A stretch of 64,000 bases of DNA from Aphis gossypii (taxonomy: Eukaryota; Arthropoda; Insecta; Hemiptera; Aphididae), in assembly GCF_020184175.1 (NCBI RefSeq), contig NC_065531.1:11801213-11865212 (forward strand). The letters are read 5' to 3'. Of this stretch, positions 14,001 to 26,722 are shown piece by piece. Positions within the stretch are counted from its first letter, which is position 1. Each line of letters starts with the position of its first letter. The notes under the pieces were generated by a model. It was not told the origin of the DNA. It made no database searches and saw nothing but the letters and a program-made list of their open reading frames with translations. Made by a program: the position numbers and the translations under genes.

Positions 14001-17000
14001 GGTTTCGCCGCGGCTCTAGGACGACGGGCGAACGTCGTCGGATTTTTGACAAAATTTTAAGACCGCTGACGTATTGTAACGATATGATATAATATTAATG
14101 TACCGTACAAATTACGCTTCGTGTTATAAACGAATTCATATTCTGAGACCTATTCAACAAATATATATATTATTACCTGTAGGGCTGTAGATATAATTTT
14201 GTTGAAACGGATTGACATTGATAGTATCTATGTATAAATTCTTGAAGTTCTCTGCGCGAATTCCCGCTTGAACTCGAATTGTATAATATTATTTTAATTA
14301 AAACGCAATATTTGAAATCGTCAATTGGCATCGAAAAATATGTTTGAATATGTGCTCGCTCCTTTGAAACTATTCACGCAGTACAATGTAGATAGTATTT
14401 CTGTTTTCCGCGTGACTTCTCTATGCCGACGTTTCAGACATTCCTTATTAATATATAATATATAATATATATATATATTATTTTGAAACTCCAGACTTTG
14501 TATCAAAAGGGATTACGGTTCTAAAAATAACGTTCCTTGAAAATTGCTTTTGATTTTATATATTTTACAGTATATACAGATACAATTTGGATTATTTGTT
14601 ATTCGCACCTATACACGTAATTTATTGATTTCTTGAAATTATAAAAACTGAATGCAATTTACTGTAATTGACAAATCAAATATTTATATTTATCATTTTT
14701 TTTTTTATTTTATTTAATCCACACAAGTAATACATGTATATCGTAGAAATATAGTATGTAGTTAATATTATACTTTACATTATGTATAAAATATGTATAA
14801 CAGATTGTGAGTATACTTTTTATATATTATTATTATTAAAATAAGGACCATTGTTGTAGTAGTCTCGTATAATGAATAATGATAAATTACTTTGTTACTG
14901 ATATTTCTATGAATTTAACGACAAGATACGCATCTATATCACGTTATTTTTACTAGTGTTAATATTTTTATGGACGTTAAGTTTATCAGCCGTATACAGA
15001 CAACAGATTTATTGAGAATAAAATTGCCGACAAACGAATATGAATCACAATCTCGACAAAAGTCGTGTTTTTTTTTTGTCATCATTTAAAACGGTTCACA
15101 GTTAAAACCACGTCAGTCAATAGTCAGAACTAGGCAAAAATATCGAGACATAACAATGAAACTCACACATTTATGCTTTACGCATGACGTATAAGTGATA
15201 TGGGCGTATTGAAATACTAGTAAATGTAGGTATATTATGTGAAGCGATCTGCTCCCAATAGTTCGGTCGAGGGGAGGGGGATTTCTTTATGACATGGCCC
15301 CGAGGGAATTTCCTTAGCACAAACTACAGGTCGGCCGGCGATATAATAATAATAATAATAATAACATGATACAATTTTGAAGTTACGAACGTCAGACGAG
15401 CGTGCGCGCGGTCTCGTCTCGTCACGTCTCCCGCGACTCCACCGGTCGGCGGGGTGTGACATCTGCAGCACCCTCCACCGTCGTACTCAAGTCGTCGACG
15501 AGAAAAGTGCAGCAGACATTATAGGTATATTATATTATTATTACCGTGCGTATAGCTACAACACAATAATAACGATATAATAATACTATATCAGTGATAC
15601 GCACTGCACCTTCGTCGTGGGTTTGATAGTGACAGCCGAGTCATCCCCCTCCGAATGTCCGTTTTTCACCCCGTATGAATGTTATACGAAAGTTCTGCAC
15701 ACCGTACCACCGCAGATGACGTGAACACACGACCATATGACGTTTATTACAACATATATACAATATATTATATATATAGCGTCCACTGACCCGCTGGTTT
15801 TCCATCATATATAGGTTCGCGGTCGAAAAGGTTACGGCGCCCGATGAGACGCGAACGCGGCCGCACCTGACAGGGTTTCCACACTGCCCACCCTGCTCTC
15901 CTTTAAAACCACCGCCTTCTCCTTAAAACCCGACCGATACACCCACGGAACGGACGAGCGCGCACTCACACTCGCGTATACGTACATACTTTAATTTATA
16001 CGTGTTCACACACACACATAGACGCGCTATCATCGTATATATATTATTATACGCATGCACGTACATATTACATATATATATATATATATATATATAAGTA
16101 TACGTCGTACATCCCCCGGGGGACTACCGCCGCCGAGACGCTGCTCGAGAGACAGCAGCTGGTCCCCCCGCTGCAGTTGTACCACTGAGAACAACCGCCG
16201 CCACCACCCTCTTCTACCCACACTCAACCGATATAACTCCGTCTTCTTCGCCATACTTGCAACACACACACACACACCCATAAATATATATATAAAAGCG
16301 CCTCCGACGGTCGCACACGCACAAACCGGCATCGTCGACGACGATGCTGAAGCCGCGCCCGTCCGTCGGTGTGTGTATATATATAGTGTACCCCCGAGAG
16401 ACCTGCTGCGACGACGACGACGACAACCACGGTTCGTACGCTATACTATTGCCACTACTACTGCTATACGACTGTTACTATATAATATCATTATTATTAT
16501 ATATATATACGTATAACTGTATAGTGTATATATATATAATACTTGTACTAACTATACAAATGGTACTACACGCGAATCGGAACGGAAAAGTTTGTTACCT
16601 CCACCGCCGCTCGTCCTCTGTTCGAGCCGTCTAGTCGAGGTACGTGACGGCACCTGCGGGTGAAGAGGGCGGTGGCGCCTCGTCAGGGAAAAACGACGAC
16701 TACCACCCCTCTGCCACGTGTGCGCGTAACGGCTACGGGTGGTGGTGGAGCTGAAGGCGTACTCGCGAGAAGCGTATACCGGCGGGAAAACCGAGCCGGC
16801 AACGCCGCGTCCCCAGAGACCTGACCGTGCCCGTTGAATTTCCCATTGCGTTACAATGGGAATTCATTTTGACCGATGTTCCTGCAGCCGCCGCCGCCGC
16901 CCGCGCTCAACTCGCTGACGGACATCCCAAAGTAATTATGATCTCGAATCGATTTTTTATATTTATAACATACGTATTATATATATACCGCGGGCGCAAT

Positions 17001-20000
17001 AATTGTATGCACGCGCAAAATACTGTTCGCACATGCATTATATGATACATATATTACCATCATACAGTGTAGAACTGAGGGGCCAGACGGTCAGACGATT
17101 TCAAGATCCCTCTTTGTTGGAATTTATTATTATACATTTAGTAGACGCCTATACATTAAATCTCAGTGACCGCTGTCTTCGACGGTTGTTCATATTGTTG
17201 TGGTTCTTCAAAAAAAAAATGGATTTTCAGCAGATTTTTATTAAAAAAAAAAGTTTGGCCAAACCTACTATGAGCACGTATTTAGACGATTGTTGGTTGG
17301 TAACGAAAAAAAATCAAAACTATGTTACGGTCACATTGAGGGATTTCAAATAGAAAATTATTCCAAATAATTTTCTAAGAAATATGAAAAGTACAATTAG
17401 TAATAATTAGAAATATATTTATAAAAATAAATTACAAGTGATCTCGCATGAACTCACTTCTTTTTTAAAAAATCGATTTAACATAAATTTACGCTAACCA
17501 AAACCATTCGATAATCATTTTCAACAATAAAACTAAATATTAGTAATAAATAAAAAATACGCCGCAACGATATAGTAGACTGTGTCAAAAGAATTTCAAA
17601 CGATATAATATAATATTCTATCATATATTATTTCTATATATTTGCGTATATAATATGAAGTTGGAGTGGAATGGTTATCGCGATATATTACGCATCACAA
17701 AGTTTTCCAAGCGTCCCGTAATATTCGTAAATACACACACTGGTGGTGGCAAATACCGCTTTCACGCTATACTGTTGAAAATATAGATGTGGAAAAATTC
17801 GACAATCTATTCAGCAATGTAGATACAAAACTATAGAAGGTAGTGCAAAAACTTGATCAACTTTATAAAAAATACTTATAAAAAATATGATTTTCTTATC
17901 AATCTTATCGTTCAGCGTGTTATGGGATATAAATAATATAATATAATATTATTTTAAATAATATAAATAATGATAATAATAAATAATATACCTACTCGTA
18001 TTTGATACTATTTTGTTCCATTATAATAATCGTATTTTTAAATATCTATATTATTATTTTTTTCCTTTGACCCTCCTTCTATTATCCTGGCTATAACTGA
18101 TAAAAATTATTAACGCATTTTTACTACACCTATCGTATTAGCTTGTAATTTAGTGTTGTATGTTAAGTATCAGTGGTATATAATATGCATATACAGGATG
18201 AGTCTGATCAGGGAAATTCTTACTGAGAAGGGAATTATTCGGCAAATAAATTACCTAAACTTAAACTTATTTTATTATCCAATTTAAATAACTTATAACA
18301 TTTGTTAAATAAAACATTTTTACATATTTTATCATTTGTAAATGTGAAAGATTTGCAAATTATAATTCACCACATACTTATATGCTTTGTCGTTCAGTAC
18401 CTTCCTTCGTAGAAACGAATTTTTATACAAAAAATCTAAATTCAAACACGTCAACAAATTTGTAATACTGTAATAATGCAATGGAAATTTGTCTACTTTC
18501 ACACGACAACCGACAACCTGTCTGAATGTTAACGCCTGTATTATATTTATTTCATTCAACTATAGAATATTGCAGTTGACACATGACTTTTAATCTAAAA
18601 CCTTGTGTGAAATATTTTGATAATATTAATAAATTTAAATATTTATATATTTAGAAGTTAGGATAATATCATGTAAAACATATTATTTTTAGATACTATA
18701 AAACCGTACTTTGTGTTTGTATTATTGCCTAATAAATAATAAATATTATCAAATACTTAATCATATTTAATTATTTATTTGTGGAGAACGAACATACCCT
18801 AATGGCCCAAAACACTGATTAGTTATATATAATACAGAGTTTATACACTGTACTAAATATGTATGTATATTCATTATACAGTTTAGTAGAATAAATTACC
18901 AGTAGGTATAAACAAAAGTAATTTATAACAAAATTAGATTAGGTTAAAATACATAATTTGTTAGAATGAATAATTTTAAACATAATAATTGGTTGTATTA
19001 AGATCATGTTAATATACAAAACAAAGATAAGGTTGAAACTTCAACTTAATCAAATTTTTTTTTCTCCCAAAAATTCAAGTTTATATCAAACCTTATAACT
19101 TAAACTTTCATTTTCGAATATACTTGGTTATTATCATGACTCGTCAAAACTAATAATTTTCAATCGTTCCGTAAAACATTTAAACATAATAAATCTCAAA
19201 TGTGATAATGGTTATAATTGTTATATGAATATCACCCAATATAGTATCTATCATTATCATTATCAAGTATAGCCAATTCATGATATTTATGATATTAGAT
19301 TTAGTATTTATTTAGTATTTAATTTTGTTGTTTATGAAAATAAAAATTTACATTGTACTTAGGTTTACTGTTTACTATTTATTTTTCATCGTGTCAACCG
19401 GTTATTCTTACAGTAATAATAAACGTAAAGGCGGCAACAGTTGTCTTATGTATAAGCGTAATATTATATTATCTTTATGACTATATATAAATATAATAGT
19501 TGACGAAACGTCCTCTTGTAACAATAAAGAATTCCCTTAAAGGTATTTAATACAATAAAAATCGACTACCTACCTATACTGTAACAAAAACGCGGATATT
19601 GGTACACACACATATATAGTTATACGCATATATTATTATATATATTATTATTATTAAATATACAGTTAATCGGTACAACATCGAGATCGGAGAACACGCA
19701 GTGATATTGTGGCAAACTATACGATATAATATTATATGAAAGTTGCAGATATAGATATATCGCGAGTAATCATTTGTACACAATAAACATCAAGTCCATA
19801 CCGGGCACGTCGTCTTTAAAAATAATAATTACAATTTATGATTATGATAATTATAACCTAATAAGAAAAATGTGGTAAAAATTTAAACGAATAATATCTC
19901 ACTAGAGTAACATAATATTATTGTATGCGACGACGTATAATTTTGTGCTCATCTCTTCGCCGCGCATTATTATTATAATATACAGTGTCTAAAAAGTTTG

Positions 20001-20454
20001 GAAGTTTTTTACAAGTATACCGACGATATAGATATATTAAACATTTTTTGCGGGATTTCCATGTATACTAAACATAATATGTGTGTGTCTGCAGTGTGAT
20101 TGTGTGCGCTCGTGAAGTATAAATAAGAACCTCTGGTGCTCGTTGAGGAAAAAGTGTCCTATCTCTCAACGCTTTTGAAAAACAGAAGTGGTATCCCGCT
20201 CACTCGTAATATGCAATATACGCAATGCACGTATATACACAGGTATTTCGAAAGCGATGCTACCGTACATACATCTATCGCATGCCCCGAGCTCGTAACT
20301 ATAAAAACCAGTGCGGTGCACGTTCTAATATATAATGCTACTGATTTCGCACCACGCGGTAGTTGAACACAACATGTTTTATGGGTAAGTAGTATATAAA
20401 ATCGGTGTACTTACGTCTGAGCGAACGAGGTGTAGCCTGTTTCCTCCTAGACAT
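8075..20454 (-). CDS. MSRRKQ-type zinc-finger transcriptional regulator, first two coding exons (partial)
   Basis: Exon 1 (20,454-20,415) encodes MSRRKQATPRSLR plus one base and is followed by a consensus donor GTAAGT. MSRRKQ at the extreme N-terminus is the known NuRD (RBBP4)-binding motif of SALL, FOG/u-shaped, BCL11 and ZNF423/521 zinc-finger proteins, which act in the nucleus and recruit NuRD for repression. Exon 2 (8,140-8,075) has an acceptor ATTTTAG and donor GTGAGT. In its only sensible frame it reads DAEDVLDDEDLMPPLSPT, acidic with a Ser-Pro end. Exon 1 ends with one extra base and exon 2 needs one, so the phases fit, giving a 12.3 kb intron. No zinc fingers lie to the left in this window, so the gene must continue past position 1. 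Which family member it is cannot be decided. The joining of the two exons is inference; exon 1 alone is the stronger call. Confidence 0.55.
8141..10280. other. AT-rich intronic stretch
   Basis: Very AT-rich with no supportable exon, RNA or mobile element. It lies inside the proposed 12.3 kb first intron of the MSRRKQ-type gene. Confidence 0.45.
10281..13089. other. Intronic DNA with patches of higher complexity
   Basis: Patches at about 10,290-10,700, 11,470-12,000 and 12,280-12,960 are less AT-rich than their surroundings. The first contains a minus-strand 74-codon frame with two hydrophobic segments (10,427-10,651) and a perfect 16-base palindrome (10,692-10,707). The third reads like broken coding sequence, with short phrases interrupted by stops. 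None can be called a gene with confidence; they may be decayed insertions or regulatory elements. Confidence 0.35.
13096..13140. repeat. Perfect 13-bp inverted repeat, 19-base loop
   Basis: The arm TAGGATGTATCTG (13,096-13,108) is repeated as its exact reverse complement at 13,128-13,140. It could be the termini of a tiny transposon remnant, a protein-binding palindrome or an RNA hairpin. The arm is shorter than a usual microRNA stem. Confidence 0.75.
13141..14060. other. CpG-rich block within the proposed large intron
   Basis: High GC and CpG density against an AT-rich background. Overlapping frames on both strands are Arg/Ser/Thr-rich and unrecognisable. No consensus exon could be supported. 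Candidate regulatory island or alternative promoter; inference only. Confidence 0.4.
14061..15219. other. AT-rich stretch
   Basis: Nothing supportable beyond simple TA-rich runs (about 14,449-14,480). Confidence 0.45.
15220..17100. other. CpG-rich block with microsatellites
   Basis: Contains a TAA microsatellite (15,343-15,364), an AT microsatellite (16,071-16,096), a CA run (about 16,260-16,277) and GAC/GCC triplet runs. Frames are open on several strands at once and look like composition effects. Plus-strand GTACGT after TCGAG near 16,640 and minus-strand GTAACA near 16,600 are possible donors of untranslated exons, but nothing decides between them. Probably a regulatory island of the same large gene. 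Confidence 0.4.
16836..16865. repeat. Short inverted repeat (hairpin)
   Basis: GAATTTCCCATTG is followed after five bases by CAATGGGAATTC. The arms are complementary apart from one extra T in the left arm. It sits inside the CpG-rich block, so it could be a transcribed hairpin or a dimeric binding site. Confidence 0.7.
17101..20100. other. AT-rich intronic stretch
   Basis: No exon or RNA gene can be supported. Short coding-like phrases occur (for example near 17,790-17,840 on the plus strand and 18,332-18,559 on the minus strand), but they lack splice signals and family resemblance and may be transposon debris. Confidence 0.4.
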
Positions 20455-21700
20455 GATGCGTGTGATACCGCACGATTCGCGCCTGACCGCGTTAAGTTCG
20501 CGCCTTTTTATCTCTCTCTCTCTATCTCTCTCTCTCTCTTTATATATATATCCCTCTCTTTCTCTAGCTCGTCCTTCCGCTCCTTAATCGTTATTTGTTT
20601 TTTCGTTTTCGCACAAGTCCCTCGCCGCGCCCGCCGACGTAAGCGCGAACACGCGATCCTCCCGACCGACCAACGGTAGCGGCGAGACCACTGCGAGTGG
20701 ACTGATATACGAGTGCGATCGGAGGAGCTGCGGCACCGGACGTTTGCGATTCCGCACGCGCGTTTAAAACGTTTGCGACCGGAAACGGTCGCACCACTCT
20801 CGCGGGGTGCAAAAAAAAAGCACGGCACGCGTATATACAATCTCTTAGACACTTACGCACTGGGTGAATGATATCGTGTACAATAATATATTTTATACAT
20901 GTATATATGTATAATAGAAAATAGATATTATCGTGGTGCGATTATGATATCACACTATTGCCGCACTTTCACACCGTCGTCGCGGTCAAAAATATATATA
21001 TTAAATTAATTTTTTTTCCGTAGGTACGCGACGACTGCGTCTCGAGCGAAATTCCCCGATTCCCAGTACGATAGATTTCCGTGTACACGCGATTAGCCCA
21101 CTTACGAACAGTGCACATCGTACGTGTACGTCATAATGTACGCGTATTGTATTTACGCGCCGCCGCGGCCGTACGTGCGTGTTGAGCGCGTGTAGCGTAT
21201 AGAGAACACTTCCGGTCCGGACAACGTCGGGCCAGTGACTTCCGCCGCCGGCGAAACGTTCGTCGCCGACGCCGCCGACGCACGGCCATGAGCAGACGGG
21301 CCGGCGCGCGCAACCCTTATACATCGTATACGCGTCGTGTGCGCGCCCGCTGAGCTGTGTACACATAATAATATGTATATACATATCATAATATACGCAC
21401 CGTACACGTGTAGGTCGCGATATGCGTACGGACGGTAAAATAATTAACCTATCATAACGTTATTATTATATTATCGTCAACCGCGTTATATATAATGCGT
21501 ATTGCCGATATCGTAAGTGATACGTTGATCGTTTTTATTGTTTTAAAACATTTAAGTCGAGGGCCTTGTACATAGTGCCGGCGTAAACGTATTGGAGCGC
21601 GCCGTCAATGTCGTTATATCAGGTCGAATAGCTAACGTGCCGTGCGCTCTTTGAAATCATAAACGTTTACCGTGTTTATTTGTTTATATATTATATATAT
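20455..21700 (-). promoter_or_regulatory. CpG-rich 5' region of the MSRRKQ-type gene
   Basis: Directly upstream (minus sense) of the MSRRKQ start codon. On the minus strand a GA-repeat tract (20,511-20,540) adjoins a TATATATATAAAG box (20,538-20,550), followed upstream by a CpG-rich block. GA repeats are known binding sites of GAGA factor in insects. A transcription start a few tens of bases before the ATG is plausible, but donor-like GTAAGT strings at about 20,853 and 21,103 (minus) mean that spliced upstream leader exons are also possible. Confidence 0.4.
20511..20540. repeat. TC/GA microsatellite
   Basis: Run of TC on the plus strand with one interrupting TA. It sits about 57 bases upstream of the MSRRKQ start codon on the minus strand. 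Confidence 0.85.
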
Positions 21701-23290
21701 ATATTATTGTCATTGTTTACACTATCCTATCAAAGTCAAAATGCTTTTAGTGGAGACTTTTGCTATTTACTTCAAAAATATTTGACATCAAATACTTGCA
21801 GCAGTAGTATACAGCATACCGCGTGTAGTACTACGCTATAATATCGTGTACCTACTTATTATATTATAATATTATGTGATATAAGTATTCGAACTTTATA
21901 CATGATAACACAAATATCAGAAAATATGAAATATTATGTTACAACATATATTATAATAAGTAACTGATAAATTAATATCATATTCTTATATACGTGTTGA
22001 TCATTACAAAATCGGAAATTCCAATTGTTTTGTTTTTAAATCAAAGTTTGCACGTAGTTAGCACGAATTTACATGGAATTTTATGTACCACTAAATCAAC
22101 CACAGCCGATTGCCACACTGACCGAACCCGATTTTCAACATTGATAACATTTAAAACATTATTTTTTAAAGAAATTTAATCATAAAAAATCATACTTCAG
22201 ATTTAAGATTAGTAATGGTCGGTAACCACTGTTCAAAATAATCGTAAGTTATTAAAAACTTATTTTTACTATTGTCTACACATTCACTACAATAATTGTA
22301 AAATATTATGATGTTTATTTAATATTCATTTTCCAGTTGTTATTATAATAAAAGAAAAGAAATGTGGAGTGGTTTTTAATTCTCAACATCAAGTCTCGAA
22401 TGATATATTTACTGACTAAAATAATAATATAATATCGTCTTTCTCCTTTTCTTCCTTCTTAAAAAAATTAATTTATACGTCAATTGCAAATTATCATATA
22501 TAATATATATATTTATGTCAAAATATAATTAATAATTGTACATACTCATATACTTTATTATATTAATATTATTATTTGTCATCACTGTTTTTGGAAGTAA
22601 TAACAGTATAACAGTATGATACCTAATTTCAAATAAAAAAAAAAACGTAAATTACGTAATTACTAGGTACCAGTTTTAATGAATATTAATATATTCACTG
22701 CATAAATATTTAACTACTTGCGCATAGAATGCAATACCTATTATATTATTTATTATATAACGATTAACGGTACGTATAACATTTTACGTGATACAAATCA
22801 GAACATTATTACATATTTATAGAGGTACACATAAATAATAAGGTTAAACGTTATTGTAGCTATTGTGATTTGTGACTAATGTCTTAAGGGATAATAATTA
22901 TAATCATACCTACTCATTTAACCAAACTCGCCAGTCACCACACTAATTGAAAACTATACGTATTATCAAAATTCATCAAAAGTAAACATTAAACGTAGTT
23001 ATGAATATGAATGTATTGTGTATCGCGTATTTTTAGCAAATATACCTAACCGATTATTGTAATATAATTACTTTACCACTCGCTGATAACCGTTATAATG
23101 GTTTTTATCTCAATTAAAGGTGTTGAGTTAATAATTATCATACTAGTTGTTAACAATGAGTTTATATCATTTCACATTTGTTATGTTTTTAACGCGTCTT
23201 GTCGCTGTGTTTTTAAGTGCGTATTTAACCATAAACACTGAACACTAAACAAATATAAAAACAAAATTGACCTCAAAAATTGCCACTCAC
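21701..23290. other. AT-rich stretch
   Basis: No supportable gene or element. A 61-codon plus-strand frame at 21,994-22,179 has no recognisable features. Confidence 0.4.
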
Positions 23291-23333
23291 CAGTATCCAG
23301 TAGAGATTTCAAATGCTTGCGATTTTCAATATC
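23291..23333 (-). CDS. Candidate internal coding exon (43 nt)
   Basis: On the minus strand an acceptor CCGTTAG is followed by 43 bases open in only one frame, reading DIENRKHLKSLLDT plus one base. A strong donor GTGAGT follows. The phase at its end (one base left over) fits exon 8,140-8,075, so it could be an alternative 5' exon of the MSRRKQ-type gene. It could instead belong to another minus-strand gene. The acceptor has a weak pyrimidine tract, and a 43-base exon can arise by chance. Confidence 0.25.
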
Positions 23334-23867
23334 CTAACGGCTTACTCAATTCAACAAAATTACCAACCATTATCGGTAATCTATAATATATTATTGACTC
23401 GGACATCTGAAAACTATTTTGAATATGTTGTGAAGTTAACACATACTATATTTCTTATATAATAGCATTAATATATTCGGTGATTATTTAGTGTGTTATA
23501 ACTAAAAAAGGTAACTCATATACCTATGATTGAATATCTTTACTCGTTTTCAGACTTAGAATATGAATATTTTGAAATATACCTACCAAGCACGATGTAT
23601 GGTGCATACGCCTGATAAAAACACACTATTGAATAATGAAATAAGTATATTAATAATATAGTCATTAACATTATCGCACAACACTACTGAATTTGGTTAA
23701 CTTCAAAAGTAGACTTGTTCCAATATTTTAAAAGTTTATTTTAAAAAAACATACAGAACTACAATACTTACAATCGTATGAGTTTAAACTAGGTAATGAA
23801 TGTAAATTTTTTCATGGTACACATTATGAATTATGATACTCACTATGGTAATTGCCAATTGGTATTA

Positions 23868-24134
23868 TTAACCCTTCATGGTCACTGACATAGTGGCACT
23901 GTGGTGTCATAATATCTTTGAAATTAAATATTTGATTTTTTTTTTTTAATCAATATTCATTAGAAGATGTTCGTTAAATCAAAAACAGTATTATATATAA
24001 CAAAGCTGCCGAAATAAATTATGATGATCTAAAGAAAACTAAGAAAACTAAAAAAGCAGAAATTCGCTCTGCTATATAGAATCGTGACTCGTGAGTACCT
24101 CATCAATAAATAGGTCACTGTATGAATGTGTTAA
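23868..24134. mobile_element. Possible piggyBac-like non-autonomous element
   Basis: The segment is bounded by TTAA on both sides. The left end reads CCCTTCATGGTCACTGAC, and the right end, reverse-complemented, reads CACATTCATACAGTGAC, an imperfect inverted match. TTAA target sites are the hallmark of piggyBac transposons. No transposase is encoded. The weak terminal match keeps confidence low. Confidence 0.3.
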
Positions 24135-25508
24135 ATTTAAATTCCGCCTATATTTTTATTAATAGATTACCTATATTGCAATTAGTAATTTATTTTTATA
24201 GTAATAGTGCGGTAAGTTTCACTATTTTTAAAAAAAACCAAAGCACGCACAATAGAAAGGAACAAAAAAATAAATAATAATTATTAGATATAATATTATA
24301 TAATATAAAATTATTAGTTGTTATCAAGTAATTTGTAATCCAATATATTACATAGATAGATTTCTCAAAAGACATCTAAATGGCTAAATATTTTAAAAAC
24401 TGAACTATACACCTATAATTAATAATGTGTAATGTGTATAGACTATAGGTAAGTAACAATAAAAACTATAAGTTACTACGAATATGAACTATTTTTCGAA
24501 TTAAAACATAATTATTTTTTCTAAGCTATAAAACAATATTAGTTTTGGCGATTAAAATATTTGGTTTACTTGGAAAAAAATAATTTAGAAAATATAAATT
24601 ATATAAAATAACAAAATTAACTTATCAGCCAGTATAATAAAAAAATAATAAAGGGAATGCAATATTTTTTTTGTTAAGACGAGATTATTTATTTGGATAT
24701 TGGAAGAGGTTTTGGAAGATTTAAAAAAGACAATTGGTGGACGTGTGTTGTTGCGATATTTTTGAGCAATTGAAGATAATATGAATAATGTCATAAATCG
24801 CTGAGTTGTTCCAAACCATGAAGTTGGGGGGGAGGTGAAATAAAACTAAAACTACAAAAAAATAAAACTAAAATTATTATTTATAACTCAAAGATGTAAG
24901 TAAATAGTAATATTATATAAAACTATAGGTATTATAAATTATAATAATAATTATTGTTGTATTATGATATATGAATAAATATATTTGTATATTATAGGTA
25001 CAGGTACCGTAACTATATAAATATAAAATATATTGTATACAGTATACAGTATACTTAATGATTATCTATAACAAAAAAATAGTTAATCTTTAAACCTATC
25101 ATATTGATTAATTTTACCAAAAAAATTACATATTATAATTTATATGTACTTAAAATTGTAAACATGGTAATAATTAGAAACTACCTACTATTTATAATTG
25201 AATAGTTAATTATATATTACTTACGTAGTACCACGTAAGTATTATAAATTACAAAGTTATATATGTATAAATTTCATGAATAATTATTATTCATCTATAT
25301 ATTATAATATGTAGAAAATATTTATAAATTGATTATTGATATCAAAGAACTATAGATATACTCATCTAAAAAATAATATTTATAATCAAATATCAACTCA
25401 ATTAAACTATTCAAATTTTTATTCGTATTTATTTATTTTAATAGCTAGTATAGGAGTACTTATAGGACATAGGTAAATGGTAATAATATAATAGTTGGTG
25501 GTATGGGT

Positions 25509-25535
25509 ACAAAGCTACTTCACGGGTAGCTTTGT
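25509..25535. repeat. 10-bp perfect hairpin
   Basis: ACAAAGCTAC, a seven-base loop, then its exact reverse complement. It is not followed by a T run; function unknown. Confidence 0.6.
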
Positions 25536-26722
25536 TTATTAAAAATTAAAATACTACTCCTTCTCTAAAAAAAAAATTCATCAAGTCTCCTGATATGCCT
25601 AACAATATTTACAGTTAACACTGGTTATACTGTAACGTATCGTATATAAATTCGAACATATTCAACATATTATATGTAACGTGTTAACTATACGTAGGTA
25701 TTGAATGTACGGAATACGATACGATACGGTGTATGTAATGTGAATCCGACTTTAAAGTGGCGAAATCATAATAGAATCCCAAATCAGGGTATAAATTTGA
25801 GGGTTTATCATTTCAATTTTTTTTTAATTGTAAAACAAAAGTTATTGTTCACTATTTTATTTATAGCATAAGCACGGTATGATCTACCATGTAATTACAA
25901 AAAAAATCTTTATCGCCTGGTCATAAATACATACATACATAGGTAAACGATAAACTGTGTATGGTATGAATAATTTGTATCAGTATCACCTATCAATCAG
26001 AATGTGAAATAATAAAATTTATTAGTTTTACGACTTCAGTTGTCACGCTCATTTTAATAACAATGATCGGAATATGTTATCAGAACGATAGAACATCACC
26101 ACAATATTAAGTACAGGAACAAATAATAATACTGTGGTATCTACCTATTAGTATTTAAAATATAGTTCTATAATGCTGTAATAATTTGTTGTCGTATTTT
26201 GTATATTATGTAGATATATATTATACGTATTCAGTATTTATATAAATATATATATGTATAATTATTTATAAATAAGAATATTGTAATGAATTTTTTCAAA
26301 TGAATAATAAACAATAAAATATTTTTAAAACATGTTTGGTTATCACACTCGAATAATTTTCAAAAGTCACGCAGTGATGTGAAAACTATTTAAAACAAGT
26401 TCATGAAGTATAATACGATATACTAAAATAGGATGGCCAAACTACTTGGCCGAAAAGAAAAGAAAACTCGTTTTTCACTGCAATTGAATACCTGTATTAA
26501 TGGTTGGCTAAGCATAAGCTTTTAATCAAACTATGAAAACAATATTTATAAACTACTTTATTTTGAAAAAAAAATAATAAACAGACTGCTTACTTCGTGA
26601 GTTACCTTATGACACAGCTGATCAATACGAAGTATATGGACATATAGTTGTTTCATATTCGACAGACTATTAAAATCTAAACAGAAATTATTTTTTATAA
26701 ATACAATTTATAAAAAAAAATC

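Larger units (their letters stand above)
23334..26429. other. AT-rich stretch with a possible small transposon
   Basis: Apart from the TTAA-flanked element at 23,868-24,134 and a 10-bp hairpin at 25,509-25,535, nothing can be supported. Small ORFs are Asn/Ile/Lys-rich and look like chance frames. Confidence 0.4.

Noticed and set aside
16055..16634. Plus- and minus-strand frames with His/Thr/Tyr runs
   Set aside because: They span CA and TA microsatellites and are open in many frames at once.
20508..20852. Minus-strand frame of 114 codons upstream of MSRRKQ
   Set aside because: Ends in repeated Arg-Glu from the GA microsatellite and is probably 5' leader or promoter DNA.
21001..21407. Several overlapping minus-strand frames
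   Set aside because: Arg/Ala-rich in a CpG block, mutually overlapping, no family match; composition artefact.
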